A stretch of DNA of 64,000 bases. It comes from Nitrospirillum amazonense. GTDB taxonomy: Bacteria; Pseudomonadota; Alphaproteobacteria; Azospirillales; Azospirillaceae. Of this stretch, positions 26,354 to 34,933 are shown in pieces. How positions within the stretch are numbered: position 1 is the first letter of the stretch; every line of letters begins with the position of its first letter. The position numbers and the translations under genes are program-made. The notes under the pieces were generated by a model. That model was not told the origin of the DNA. It did not search any database and was given only the letters and a program-made list of their open reading frames with translations. Where the stretch lies: positions 62,001 through 126,000 of the forward strand of contig NZ_VITV01000012.1 in assembly GCF_007828035.1 (NCBI RefSeq), written 5' to 3'.

Positions 26354-27498
26354 TGTCCGGCGCGACCCCGGCCACCGCGGCGCCGGCGACCCTGGCTGAA
26401 CACCTGATTCGCCGCATCGGCGGCGAAGGCCCCCTACGCCTGTCCACCTTCATGGCCGAGGCGCTGGGCCATCCCACGCTGGGCTATTACACCACCCGCG
26501 ACCCGCTGGGCGCCGCTGGCGACTTCACCACCGCGCCTGAGATCAGCCAGATGTTCGGGGAACTGCTGGGCCTGTGGTGCGCGCAAGCGTGGCTGACCCT
26601 GGGCTCCCCCACGCCTCTGCATCTGGTGGAGCTGGGCCCCGGGCGCGGCACGCTGATGGCCGACGCGCTGCGCGCCATGGCCCGGGTTCCCGGCCTGACC
26701 CAGGCCCTGCGCGTCCACATGGTGGAGACCAGCCCGTCCTTGCGCGCACGGCAGCGTGCGACGCTGGCAGCCCTGCCCACCGCCGCACAGCCGCCCCAAC
26801 CCATCGCCTGGGCCGACAGCCTGGAGGCGGTGCCCGACGGGCCGATGCTGCTGCTGGCCAACGAATTCTTCGACGCCCTGCCCATCCGCCAGATGCAGAG
26901 GACGGCGCGCGGCTGGGCCGAGCGCTGCGTCACCTGGCTTGAACCGGAAAGCCGTTTCGCCTGGACGCTGGACGCCAGCGGCGGCGCCGAACTGCTGGTG
27001 CCGCCTGAGCTTCGGGACGCGCCCCTGGGCGCGGTGGTGGAGCTGTGCCCCGCCGCGCTGACCGTGGCGGGGGAGATCGGGCGCCGCCTGGCCACCTACC
27101 CGGGCGCCGCGCTGGTGGTGGACTATGGCTATGACGCGCCGCCCCTGGGCGACACGCTGCAGGCGGTGCGCAGCCACGCCTACGCCCCCGTGCTGGACGC
27201 CCCTGGCCAAGCCGATCTGACCGCCCATGTGGATTTCCGCACCCTGGCCGCAACGGCGGTGGCGGTCGGCGCCCAGTCCCATGGCATCGTCGGACAGGGA
27301 GTCTTGCTGCACCGTCTGGGCATCCAGCAGCGCGCCGCCACCTTGAAACGGGGCGCCATGCCCCCGCAGGCCCGTGTCATCGACCTGGCGCTGGACCGCC
27401 TGACCGCCCCCGACCAGATGGGCCGCCTGTTCAAGGCCCTGGCCCTGACCAGCCCGGGCGCGCCGCCGCCCGCCGGCTTCGAACCCAGCGAAGGCTGA
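26353..27498 (+). CDS. SAM-dependent methyltransferase, MidA/NDUFAF7 family
   Basis: 381 residues. Family blocks: LGYYTTRDPLGAAGDFTTAPEISQMFGELLG near residues 50-80, then the SAM-binding HLVELGPGRGTLMAD, LLANEFFDALPIRQM and VVDYGYD. The mitochondrial relative NDUFAF7 dimethylates an arginine of the complex I 49-kDa subunit; the bacterial role is likely similar but unproven. The one-base overlap with lgt and the 3-base gap to pgeF make lgt-midA-pgeF one operon. Confidence 0.88.
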   Translation: MSGATPATAAPATLAEHLIRRIGGEGPLRLSTFMAEALGHPTLGYYTTRDPLGAAGDFTTAPEISQMFGELLGLWCAQAWLTLGSPTPLHLVELGPGRGTLMADALRAMARVPGLTQALRVHMVETSPSLRARQRATLAALPTAAQPPQPIAWADSLEAVPDGPMLLLANEFFDALPIRQMQRTARGWAERCVTWLEPESRFAWTLDASGGAELLVPPELRDAPLGAVVELCPAALTVAGEIGRRLATYPGAALVVDYGYDAPPLGDTLQAVRSHAYAPVLDAPGQADLTAHVDFRTLAATAVAVGAQSHGIVGQGVLLHRLGIQQRAATLKRGAMPPQARVIDLALDRLTAPDQMGRLFKALALTSPGAPPPAGFEPSEG

Positions 27499-27501
27499 TC
27501 C

Positions 27502-28317
27502 ATGACACCGTCACCCCCCGCCGCCCCGATCCCTGAAGACCGCCCCTACCTGACCTTGGACGCCCTGGACCTGCCCGGCGTGCGCCATGGCTATTTCACC
27601 CGGCGTGGCGGTGTCTCCACTGGGCTCTATGCCGGGCGCAATGTTGGCTTCGGCTCCAACGACGCAGCGGCCGCGGTGGCGGAAAATCGGGCGCGGTGCG
27701 CCGCCGACCTGGGCCTGCCGGCGGACAGCCTGGTCACCGTCTACCAGATGCACAGCCCCACGGTGGTGACGGTAGAGCACCCCTGGGCACGGGATGACGC
27801 GCCCCAGGCCGATGCCATGGTCACCCGCCGGCGGGGCATCGCCCTGGGCATCCTGACGGCGGATTGCGTGCCCGTTCTGTTTGCTGATTCGACCGCCGGG
27901 GTGATCGGCGCCGCCCATGCCGGCTGGAAGGGCGCCTTCACCGGCGTGCTGGAGGCCACGGTGCGGGCCATGGCGGATCTGGGCGCCGATCCCGCCCGCA
28001 TCGTCGCCGGCGTCGGCCCGCATATCGGCGCCGCCTCTTATGAAGTGGGGCCTGAGTTCGAGGCCCGTTTCCTGGAGGACGACGCCGGCAACGCCCGCTT
28101 CTTCCATGCCGGCCAGCGGGCGGACCACCCCCTGTTCGACATCGGGGCCTACGTCGGGCACCGGCTGTCCGGATGCGGCTTGGCCAGCGTGGCGCATACT
28201 GGTCATGATACGGTTGAGCGGGAGGATCTGTTCTTCAGCTACCGGCGGTCCACCCTGCGGTGCGAGGTTGATTATGGCCGCCATATCAGCGTCATAGCCC
28301 TGGAATCTTTCCCTTGA
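27502..28317 (+). CDS. pgeF: Peptidoglycan editing factor / multicopper polyphenol oxidase-like (YfiH)
   Basis: 271 residues with the catalytic zinc triad of the PgeF/YfiH family: His in VYQMHSP, Cys in GILTADCVPV and His in AAHAGWKG. GVRHGYFTRRGGVSTGLY near the start is also characteristic. In E. coli PgeF removes L-Ser mis-inserted into the peptidoglycan stem; purine nucleoside activity is reported for relatives. It is the last gene of the lgt-midA-pgeF operon. Confidence 0.92.
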   Translation: MTPSPPAAPIPEDRPYLTLDALDLPGVRHGYFTRRGGVSTGLYAGRNVGFGSNDAAAAVAENRARCAADLGLPADSLVTVYQMHSPTVVTVEHPWARDDAPQADAMVTRRRGIALGILTADCVPVLFADSTAGVIGAAHAGWKGAFTGVLEATVRAMADLGADPARIVAGVGPHIGAASYEVGPEFEARFLEDDAGNARFFHAGQRADHPLFDIGAYVGHRLSGCGLASVAHTGHDTVEREDLFFSYRRSTLRCEVDYGRHISVIALESFP

Positions 28318-28359
28318 GACCGTCCCCGGCGGGGGTCCGGCCACCTATTATCAGCGCAT

Positions 28360-28386
28360 GCCCCCCGTGCCCAGACAGCGGGGGGC
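28360..28386 (+). terminator. Hairpin between pgeF and prs
   Basis: GCCCCCCG (28360-28367) and CGGGGGGC (28379-28386) form a perfect 8-base stem with an 11-base loop, followed by GGCGGTTT. It is a weak terminator candidate for the lgt operon because the U tract is poor. Confidence 0.45.
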
Positions 28387-28488
28387 GGCGGTTTACAGCC
28401 TAGGCCTTGCTTGATATGGTCCGCGCGCCTTTATGAAGGTATGAAGACGCCCCGGCGTCGCCCACTTCCTATTATTAAGAGCGACCCC

Positions 28489-29421
28489 ATGAAGCTCATC
28501 GCCGGCAACAGCAATCGCCCGCTTGCCGAGGCCATTTCGGTCTGCCTGAAGGTTCCGCTGACGAAGGCCAGCATCCGGCGCTTCAGCGACATGGAAGTCT
28601 TCGTGGAAATTCTGGAGAACGTCCGCGGCGAGGACGTGTTCGTCATCCAGTCCACCTCTTATCCCGCCAACGACAACCTGATGGAATTGCTGGTCACCAT
28701 CGACGCCCTGCGTCGCGGCTCGGCCCGGCGCATCACGGCTGTGCTGCCCTATTACGGCTATGCCCGCCAGGACCGCAAGACGGGTCCCCGCACCCCCATC
28801 TCGGCCAAGCTGGTCGCCAACCTAATCACCACCGCCGGTGCCAACCGCGTGCTGACCATGGATTTGCACGCCGGCCAGATTCAGGGCTTCTTCGATATCC
28901 CCACCGACAACCTGGTGGCCGCCCCGGTGTTCGTGCAGGACATCGAGGCCACCATGGGCCGTGACAACCTGATGATCGTGTCGCCGGACGTGGGCGGCGT
29001 GGTGCGCGCCCGCGCCATCGCCAAGCGGCTGGACGCCGACCTGGCCATCATCGACAAGCGGCGTGAGCGCGCCGGCGTGTCGGAGGTGATGAACGTCATC
29101 GGTGACGTCAGCGGCCGCGACTGCATCCTGGTCGACGACATCGTGGACAGCGCCGGCACCCTGTGCAACGCCGCGGTTGCCCTGAAGGAGCGGGGCGCCA
29201 AGTCGGTGCGCGCCTACGTCACCCATGGCGTGCTGTCGGGCGGCGCCGTCGCCCGCGTGGCCCAGTCCCCGCTGGAGGCACTGATCACCACCGACAGCAT
29301 CCAGGCGACCGAGGCCGTCCGCGTCTCGCGCAACGTGCGCCACCTGACCGTCGCCCCCCTGATCGCCGAGGCCATCGAGCGCATCAGCAACGAGAAGTCG
29401 GTGTCTTCCCTGTTCGACTGA
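28489..29421 (+). CDS. prs: Ribose-phosphate pyrophosphokinase
   Basis: Makes PRPP from ribose-5-phosphate and ATP, feeding purine, pyrimidine (pyrE in this window), His, Trp and NAD synthesis. The 310 residues have [13 protein letters not shown] at the N-terminus, [30 protein letters not shown] (ATP loop), the divalent-metal site [16 protein letters not shown] and the PRPP loop [13 protein letters not shown]. The start at 28489 is the conserved one; a longer ORF upstream is not family-like. The last codons and stop are duplicated 34 bases downstream. Confidence 0.95.
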   Translation: MKLIAGNSNRPLAEAISVCLKVPLTKASIRRFSDMEVFVEILENVRGEDVFVIQSTSYPANDNLMELLVTIDALRRGSARRITAVLPYYGYARQDRKTGPRTPISAKLVANLITTAGANRVLTMDLHAGQIQGFFDIPTDNLVAAPVFVQDIEATMGRDNLMIVSPDVGGVVRARAIAKRLDADLAIIDKRRERAGVSEVMNVIGDVSGRDCILVDDIVDSAGTLCNAAVALKERGAKSVRAYVTHGVLSGGAVARVAQSPLEALITTDSIQATEAVRVSRNVRHLTVAPLIAEAIERISNEKSVSSLFD

Positions 29422-29459
29422 ACCTACGGTCAGCCGCGCCGGCCTGTTCGACTGAACCT
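29409..29459. repeat. 17-bp direct repeat of the prs 3' end including stop codon
   Basis: CCTGTTCGACTGAACCT occurs at 29409-29425, where it encodes the final Leu-Phe-Asp and the stop, and again at 29443-29459. The copies are identical and 34 bases apart. Confidence 0.9.
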
Positions 29460-29483
29460 TCCCTCGACCAATGCCAAGTGCCT

Positions 29484-29509
29484 CGAAGGCGGCCTCATGG
29501 CCGCCTTCG
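29484..29509 (+). terminator. Hairpin downstream of prs
   Basis: CGAAGGCGGCC (29484-29494) and GGCCGCCTTCG (29499-29509) form a perfect 11-base stem with a TCAT loop. Only a short T-containing stretch follows, so it may be a partial terminator or part of the rplY leader. Confidence 0.6.
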
Positions 29510-29611
29510 TGACTCTATGGCTTGACTCCGGGCCGTCGCGCGCATACACCCGCGCATTCCGACCGCGTCAGCACCCCTGGAGGCTGGCGCATTTTCTTAA
29601 GGAGAGTACCA

Positions 29612-30220
29612 ATGACCCAGATTATCGCGCTCGCCGCCGAGGCGCGGAACGGGGCAGGCAAGGGGACCGCCCGTCAGACCCGCCGCGATGGCCGCATCCC
29701 TGCCGTGATTTACGGCAACAAGGAAAAGCCGGTGACGATCTCCCTGGAGGCGGTCACCTTCACCCGCGTGCTGCACAAGCCGGGCTTTTTCACGCACCTG
29801 TACGACGTGACCGTCGACGGCGTGACCACCCGCACCCTGCCGCGCGACGTCCAGTTCGACCCGGTGACCGACCGTCCCCTGCACGTCGACTTCCTGCGCG
29901 TCAGCGACACCACCGAAATCGTGGTGAAGGTTCCGGTGGAGTTCACCGGCCATGACGCCAGCCCCGGCCTGAAGCGTGGCGGCGTGCTGAACATCGTCCG
30001 CCACGAGGTGGAGATGCACGTCCGCGCCAACGACATTCCGGAACACCTGACCGTGTCCCTGGAAGGCTTCGACGTGGGTGCCTCGATCCACATCAGCGCC
30101 GTGAAGCTGCCGGAAGGCGCCCGCCTGGTCGTCACCGACCGCGACTTCACCGTCGCCACCATCGCCGCTCCCTCGGGCCTGAAGTCCGAAGAGAACGCGG
30201 CGGCGGCTGCCGAGGCCTGA
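29612..30220 (+). CDS. rplY: Ribosomal protein L25 / general stress protein Ctc
   Basis: 202-residue long form of L25, which binds 5S rRNA. The N-terminal L25 domain (about 1-95) has EARNGAGKGTARQTRRDGRIPAVIYGN and the central HVDFLRV motif. The C-terminal TL5/CTC beta domain (about 100-190) has VPVEFTGHDASPGLKRGGVLNIVRHEVEM. ATG at 29612 follows AAGGAG by 8 bases. It is 6 bases from pth, the classical rplY-pth pair, with prs just upstream as in many bacteria. Confidence 0.95.
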   Translation: MTQIIALAAEARNGAGKGTARQTRRDGRIPAVIYGNKEKPVTISLEAVTFTRVLHKPGFFTHLYDVTVDGVTTRTLPRDVQFDPVTDRPLHVDFLRVSDTTEIVVKVPVEFTGHDASPGLKRGGVLNIVRHEVEMHVRANDIPEHLTVSLEGFDVGASIHISAVKLPEGARLVVTDRDFTVATIAAPSGLKSEENAAAAAEA

Positions 30221-30226
30221 TAGACG

Positions 30227-30841
30227 ATGCGGCTGGTGGTCGGTCTGGGCAACCCTGGCCCGGAATATGCGCACCACCGGCACAACGTCGGCTTCATGGC
30301 GGTGGACGAGATCGCCCAACGCCATCGGTTCGGCCCCTGGAAGAAGCGCTTCCAGGGGCTGATCACCGAGGGGCAGATCGGCCCCGAAAAGATCTACCTT
30401 CTGAAACCGCAGACTTTCATGAACCTGTCCGGCCAATCGGTCGGGGAGGCGATGCGGTTCTACAAGATGACGCCCGACCAAGTCATCGTCCTGCATGACG
30501 AACTGGACCTGCCCCCGGGCAAGCTGCGCGCCAAGAAGGGCGGCGGCCACGGCGGGCACAACGGCCTGCGCTCCATCGACGACCATATCGGCAAGGATTA
30601 CTGGCGCGTGCGCCTGGGCATCGGCCATCCGGGGGACAAGAACCTGGTGCACGGCTGGGTGCTGTCCAACTTCGCCAAGGCCGAGCAGACCTGGCTGGTC
30701 CCCTTCCTGGACGCGGTCGTGGGCGATTTCAGCCTGATGACCGAGGGTGAGCCTGAGAAGTTCCAGAGCCGCGTCGCCCTGGTCACGCAACCGCCCAAGC
30801 CGGCCAAGCCCCCTGCCGCCGACAAGGCGCCCAAGGCCTGA
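30227..30841 (+). CDS. pth: Peptidyl-tRNA hydrolase
   Basis: Recycles peptidyl-tRNA released from ribosomes. The 204 residues have [23 protein letters not shown] (catalytic His in RHNVGF), [43 protein letters not shown] and a Pro/Lys-rich C-terminal tail of about 20 residues ([16 protein letters not shown]) that is longer than in E. coli. It is co-transcribed with rplY. Confidence 0.95.
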   Translation: MRLVVGLGNPGPEYAHHRHNVGFMAVDEIAQRHRFGPWKKRFQGLITEGQIGPEKIYLLKPQTFMNLSGQSVGEAMRFYKMTPDQVIVLHDELDLPPGKLRAKKGGGHGGHNGLRSIDDHIGKDYWRVRLGIGHPGDKNLVHGWVLSNFAKAEQTWLVPFLDAVVGDFSLMTEGEPEKFQSRVALVTQPPKPAKPPAADKAPKA

Positions 30842-30892
30842 GCAAAGGCACCCTGGCCGCACGAAGCGCCGACGTCACCCCTGATTTCCGAA

Positions 30893-31042
30893 TAATACTA
30901 TAGCGGCACGAGATGTTGACTCGTACCGGTGTAGCCCGCGACTGCGGGCGCCGGAGCGAGTACCGTAGGGCGCAGCGAGGAAGCCAAGGGGCGGATGCCC
31001 AGCCGGCGTTTGAGGGCATTTGAGCGGTCACGATCAAATGCC
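30893..31042. repeat. Multi-hairpin intergenic element, probable dispersed repeat
   Basis: A roughly 150-base non-coding block between convergent genes, made of consecutive inverted repeats: ACGAG/CTCGT (30908-30924), GCCCGC/GCGGGC (30934-30949) and GGCATTTGA/TCAAATGCC (31015-31042, perfect 9-base arms). It reads TATAGCGGCACGAGATG at one end. The style, and my recollection of similar blocks in Azospirillum-type genomes, suggest an interspersed extragenic repeat; only one copy is in this window, so the repeat status is inference. Confidence 0.5.
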
Positions 31043-31058
31043 ACGCGTATAAGCCGCC

Positions 31059-31289
31059 TCAGGCGAAAATGTCCAGCAGGCGCTTGCTGTTGTCGTCCAC
31101 CGTCTGGGCGACCTTGGTCAGGGCCTTGAAGGTCAGGGCGTCGCTGCTGAGGCTGACCACGTCGGTGGGATTGATGTCCCCGCCCTTGGACGCCGTGATG
31201 GCCGTGGCGTCCCGGTCCACGCGCGCGCTGCTGGACTGCAGGCCGGCGGCCACGGTGGCGTAGGGGTTGGGGGCGGAGATGCTGGTCAT
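31059..31289 (-). CDS. Small protein resembling flagellar rod/hook termini
   Basis: 76 residues, MTSISAPNPYATVAAGLQSSSARVDRDATAITAS at the start and VDDNSKRLLDIFA at the end. The GLQSSSARVDRDATAI segment resembles the conserved N-terminus of flagellar rod/hook proteins (SGLQAASARLDVSANNIAN type), and the C-terminus resembles their terminal helix (LLDIKA-like). Such short proteins, with termini but no central domain, are seen near motility genes in other bacteria; here no flagellar gene is adjacent, though two chemoreceptors are in the window. No strong ribosome-binding site is visible (GGGGAC). The function is tentative. Confidence 0.6.
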   Translation of the reverse strand: MTSISAPNPYATVAAGLQSSSARVDRDATAITASKGGDINPTDVVSLSSDALTFKALTKVAQTVDDNSKRLLDIFA

Positions 31290-31351
31290 GTCCCCGAATA
31301 TAGCATCGCCACCGGCCCTGGCACAGGGGCCGCGTCGGAAAGGCGCGGAGC

Positions 31352-31885
31352 TCAGCTTTGCGGCGGCACCACCAGCACGGTGACGGCGGCCGCCGGGCTG
31401 TTGGACAGTTGCAACCGATAGGTGCCGGCGGCCAGACCAAAATCCACCACCTTGTGAATGCCGGAGCAGTTGGGGCCGTGCTTGTGGCTGGTGCTGTCCA
31501 GCGACTTGCCGTCCGCCACCACGTCGATCCAAGCTGCCCCATCGATGGCGATGCGGTAGGGACCTGCGGCGGGCACGGTGAAGGCCACGGTGCCGGCGTA
31601 GGTCTTCTCCCCCGCCGGCTTGGGTGGGGTGACGGCCAGGGTCACGCCTTCCTTGGTCACCAGAGTCACTCGCGCCGGCGTTCCGGGGGTCAGGGCGGGG
31701 GCGACGCCCGGGGCGGTCGCGGCCGTCACCGGCACCGCCGCCAGTCCCCAAGCCTTGAGGTCGGCTGGCCATTCCACCGCGACACCTTTGCAGGAGGGGT
31801 CGGCCGGGCCACCCATCTGGGCCCAGGCCGGCGCCGCCAGCGCCATCATCACCGCTACCACCCCGATCGCAGTTCTCCACAGCAT
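31352..31885 (-). CDS. Exported protein of unknown function
   Basis: 177 residues with a Sec signal MLWRTAIGVVAVMMALAAPAWAQ (cleavage after AWA). The mature part is beta-rich, with TYAGTVAFTVPAAGPYRIAIDGAAWIDVV and CSGIHKVVDFGLAAGTYRLQLSNSPAAAVTVLV, which resembles a small beta-sandwich, plus two cysteines. An early SCKGVAVEWP segment may bind a ligand. I recognise no named family. Start at 31885; a 23-residue in-frame extension lacks signal-peptide character. It lies 62 bases upstream of the small rod-like protein on the same strand. Confidence 0.7.
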   Translation of the reverse strand: MLWRTAIGVVAVMMALAAPAWAQMGGPADPSCKGVAVEWPADLKAWGLAAVPVTAATAPGVAPALTPGTPARVTLVTKEGVTLAVTPPKPAGEKTYAGTVAFTVPAAGPYRIAIDGAAWIDVVADGKSLDSTSHKHGPNCSGIHKVVDFGLAAGTYRLQLSNSPAAAVTVLVVPPQS

Positions 31886-32074
31886 GACCGATCCCTTCCC
31901 TGACGCGCCGCTATATTCAATCTGATATAGCGCCCGTGTGTCCCCGCCTGACAAGGAAATCGCGCGGCGGCCCGCAGCGGCAAGTCAGCGCGACCACTAA
32001 AATTGACCGCCAACCGGCCCTATACTCGCCCCAATCACAACCCTTAGTAAGAGGGCGGCCGATGGGGGCCGGTG

Positions 32075-32893
32075 ATGGACAGGATGGGGATATCCTTGAA
32101 AGCCATACTTTATGGGCGGGCGGTGCTGATCGCCCTGGCCTTGGGGTGCGCCGGCGCAGCCGGTGCCCAAACGACGGGGCAGCCAGCGGTGGATCAAGCA
32201 GCGACGGCACATACCGAACCCCCGGCGGAAGCGGTGCCGGAAATGGTAGTGACCTCGCGGGAGCAGTTCGGCAAGACCTCTTACGCCAAGCTGGCGGAGG
32301 CCCTGAAGGTGCTGGACCGCATGGAGGGCGCCAGCGGCCGGCACCTGCGCATGATCTTCAAGGTGCAACTGGACAAGGACAAGTCCGGCCCGCTGCCTAT
32401 CCAGCTATGGGCCGTCTACAACGGCAAGGAGGAGGCCATCGAATCCACGCCCGACGGCTATTTCTACATTCCCTACCGCGCCGACTGGGAAGCCGCCGAC
32501 GCCAAGCTGGTCAGCAATCAGGCCAAGGGGTCGCTGCGCGCCACGGTGATGCTGGAGGTGCTGTCCGACGGGAAGCAGCCCATCGCCTACAGCGAATTGC
32601 GCCAAGGCGCCAAGGTGTTGGATCAGGCGATCGAGGAATTCGTGGGGCCGGTCATGGGCTTCTTCGTCCCCAGCATCGACGAACTGGATTTCAGTTGCGA
32701 ACCGGACGCCCACTGCCAGGTCCATGCCGCCCTCGATGCAGGGGAAGCGCTGGAAGCCGACGACAAGGGACGGCCCATTCTGGAATTCGGCCGCAAGCTG
32801 GACCGGCGCAATCCCACCCTGCAGCTCAGCGCCACGGCGGAGGATGGCACCCCCACCCGTCTCTACGCCCTGCCCCAGCTGCATGTGTTCTGA
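32075..32893 (+). CDS. Exported protein of unknown function
   Basis: About 272 residues with a signal peptide (LYGRAVLIALALGCAGAAGAQ). The mature part is mixed alpha/beta: LAEALKVLDRMEGASGRHLRMIFKVQLDKDK, then PIQLWAVYNGKEEAIESTPDGYFYIPYR and a Cys pair in DFSCEPDAHCQVH. It has no membrane segment beyond the signal and no known catalytic motif, so it is probably periplasmic. The start at 32075 has GGGGG upstream; an ATG at 32084 is also possible. It ends at a strong bidirectional terminator shared with the convergent chemoreceptor. Confidence 0.7.
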   Translation: MDRMGISLKAILYGRAVLIALALGCAGAAGAQTTGQPAVDQAATAHTEPPAEAVPEMVVTSREQFGKTSYAKLAEALKVLDRMEGASGRHLRMIFKVQLDKDKSGPLPIQLWAVYNGKEEAIESTPDGYFYIPYRADWEAADAKLVSNQAKGSLRATVMLEVLSDGKQPIAYSELRQGAKVLDQAIEEFVGPVMGFFVPSIDELDFSCEPDAHCQVHAALDAGEALEADDKGRPILEFGRKLDRRNPTLQLSATAEDGTPTRLYALPQLHVF

Positions 32894-32897
32894 CGGC

Positions 32898-32940
32898 AAA
32901 AGGGCGGGGCCAGCGGCATCACCGCCGGCCCCGCCCCTTT
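32898..32940. terminator. Bidirectional terminator
   Basis: AAAAGGGCGGGGCC (32898-32911) pairs with GGCCCCGCCCCTTT (32927-32940) with one mismatch, extended inside by GCGG/CCGC. The A-run and T-run flanks suit termination from both the exported-protein gene (plus) and the chemoreceptor gene (minus). Confidence 0.85.
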
Positions 32941-32985
32941 CGGCGTCGTTACGCCCTCAAGATCACGTCCCTGGGGGCATGCCCT

Positions 32986-34689
32986 TTAGGCGGCGCGCAC
33001 GCGGCTGATGAAGCTGCCCACCTCCGTGCGCAGGATGTCGGAGCTGCGGCCCAGGCCGCTGGCCGCCGCCAACACCAGGGACGCGGCCTGTCCCGCCTCG
33101 GCGGACGCCACGGTGACACCGGCGATGCTGCGCGACACGTCCTGGGTGCCGTGGGCCGCCTGGTCGACGTTGCGGGCGATCTCTTGCGTCGCGGCGCTCT
33201 GCTCCTCCACCGCCGAGGCGATGGCGCTGGAGATCTGGCTCAACTCGTCGATCACCGCGCCGATGCCCTCGATCGCGCCCACCGCCTGCCGGGTGGAGGC
33301 CTGGACCTCCGCGATTTGGGCGACGATTTCGTCAGTGGCCTTGGCGGTCTGGGTCGCCAAGGTCTTGACCTCGCCCGCCACGACCGCGAAGCCCCGGCCG
33401 GCGTCACCCGCCCGCGCCGCCTCGATGGTGGCGTTGAGGGCCAGCAGGTTGGTCTGGCTGGCGATATTGCTGATCAGTTCGATGACCCGGCCGATGCGTT
33501 CGGCGTTGGAGGCCAGGCCGCGCACCATGTCGTTGGCCAGCCGCGCCCGCTCCACGGCGCTGCTGGATACCTCGCTGGAGAGCCCCACCCGCTGGCTGAT
33601 CTCGCCGATGGAGGAGGAAAGCTGGTCGGCGGCCGCGGACACCGTCTGGACATTGGCTGTGGTCTGGTCCGCCGCCGCCGCCACGGTGGTGGCCTGGCGG
33701 TTGGTCTCCTCGGCGATGGACGACATGGCGCTGGCGGTGGACGACAGCTGCTCGGCGGCGGAAGAAACCGCCTGGACCACCCCGGCCACCTTGGCATCGA
33801 ACAGGTCGGCCAACTCGTCCATGGCCTTCTTCTTTTCCGCGGCGACGCGCTGCTCCTGTTCCTTGGCCGCGGCCTCCATTTCCCGCGTGCGCAAGATGTT
33901 GGTCCTGAACACCTGCATGGTCTCCGCAACCGCCCCCAGTTCATCCTTGCGGCCGATGCCGAAGACGGTGAAGCCAACATCACCGGCCGCCAGGCGCTGC
34001 AGGCACTCCACGGTGGCGGCGATGGGGCGGGCCACGCCGACATGACCGATGAACAGGCCCAGGGCGACGCCCAAAAGGGTGCCGGCGGCCGTGCCGATCA
34101 GCATGGTACGCTTGGCGCCGTCCGCCATGACCTGGCCCCGGTGCGCCATGTCCGTACCCGCCTTATCATAATGATCCGCCAGCGCCCGGATCCGCTGCTG
34201 CAGCTGATCGACCAGGGTCCGGCCTTCCTTGACCGAGGTGATGAGGGCCATCTGGTCCGCCGTCGGCGCCACCCCGCCCAGGGCGCGCGCCTTCTGCATC
34301 GTCGTTTCCAGGCTGGTCATAAAGGCGGCATAACCGTCGGCGACCCCGCGCAGCATTTCCTGTTCCTGGGGATCAGCGCTGGACCGCAGGTCATCCAGGC
34401 TGCGTTCGAAAAGGGCACGGCTTTCAGCCACCGACTTTTCCACCGTCGCCATCGATTCCTGCGACGCGTCGAGGCCCATCCGGTATTGAGAGCGGTTGAG
34501 AGCCAACAGGGTATTGTTCATGCGAGAGGCCCGCAGGGCCTGGCCATCCGCATCGTCGATGTCCTGCCCTGCCATGCCCAGGGTAACGGCGCTGTGGTAC
34601 CCGGTGTAACCGACATAAATCAAGATGGCGGACAACAAGCCAACGATTATCAATATCTTATGGACAATACGAATGTTCGATAAAGACAT
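32986..34689 (-). CDS. Methyl-accepting chemotaxis protein, four-helix-bundle sensor type
   Basis: 567 residues: helix 1 near 10-32, a periplasmic region of about 155 residues that looks all-helical ([45 protein letters not shown] in order), helix 2 near 190-215, HAMP ([20 protein letters not shown]), then a signalling domain with the conserved tip [33 protein letters not shown]. The ligand is unknown. The signalling region is close to that of the chemoreceptor at 14.3 kb but the sensors differ. It has its own long AT-rich upstream region. Confidence 0.93.
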   Translation of the reverse strand: MSLSNIRIVHKILIIVGLLSAILIYVGYTGYHSAVTLGMAGQDIDDADGQALRASRMNNTLLALNRSQYRMGLDASQESMATVEKSVAESRALFERSLDDLRSSADPQEQEMLRGVADGYAAFMTSLETTMQKARALGGVAPTADQMALITSVKEGRTLVDQLQQRIRALADHYDKAGTDMAHRGQVMADGAKRTMLIGTAAGTLLGVALGLFIGHVGVARPIAATVECLQRLAAGDVGFTVFGIGRKDELGAVAETMQVFRTNILRTREMEAAAKEQEQRVAAEKKKAMDELADLFDAKVAGVVQAVSSAAEQLSSTASAMSSIAEETNRQATTVAAAADQTTANVQTVSAAADQLSSSIGEISQRVGLSSEVSSSAVERARLANDMVRGLASNAERIGRVIELISNIASQTNLLALNATIEAARAGDAGRGFAVVAGEVKTLATQTAKATDEIVAQIAEVQASTRQAVGAIEGIGAVIDELSQISSAIASAVEEQSAATQEIARNVDQAAHGTQDVSRSIAGVTVASAEAGQAASLVLAAASGLGRSSDILRTEVGSFISRVRAA

Positions 34690-34933
34690 GAAATCCCCCT
34701 CGGATCACAAGTGCGACACGAAATGTCAACGCTGGGGAATTTTCTGTCCTTGCTCACTTAAGATAAGATTAATACCGGAGAACAATTCGATATTTAATAC
34801 ATCTGTAGTCAAATGGGCGCATTTACATCCGGTTAATACTCAATTTTATTGATTAACTCTGGGATCATTTATTTAGAATCATCTCCAAATCGCGCACAAG
34901 GGCGGACGGGGCGCGGAGCCCCGTCCACGGCAA
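34690..34933. other. AT-rich intergenic region
   Basis: 244 bases, strikingly AT-rich from about 34740 to 34890 in an otherwise very GC-rich window. It lies upstream of the chemoreceptor (minus) and downstream of the beta-glucosidase (minus). It probably contains the chemoreceptor promoter. A 75-residue ORF across it is not credible. No clear terminator for the glucosidase gene is seen. Confidence 0.5.

Noticed and set aside
31936-34683. 915-residue plus-strand ORF
   Set aside because: It lies antisense to the chemoreceptor and spans the terminator; the His/Gly/Arg-rich translation has no domain pattern. It is a GC-rich shadow frame.
34625-34852. 75-residue plus-strand ORF in the AT-rich gap
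   Set aside because: Half is antisense of the chemoreceptor start, and it has no ribosome-binding site or conserved pattern.
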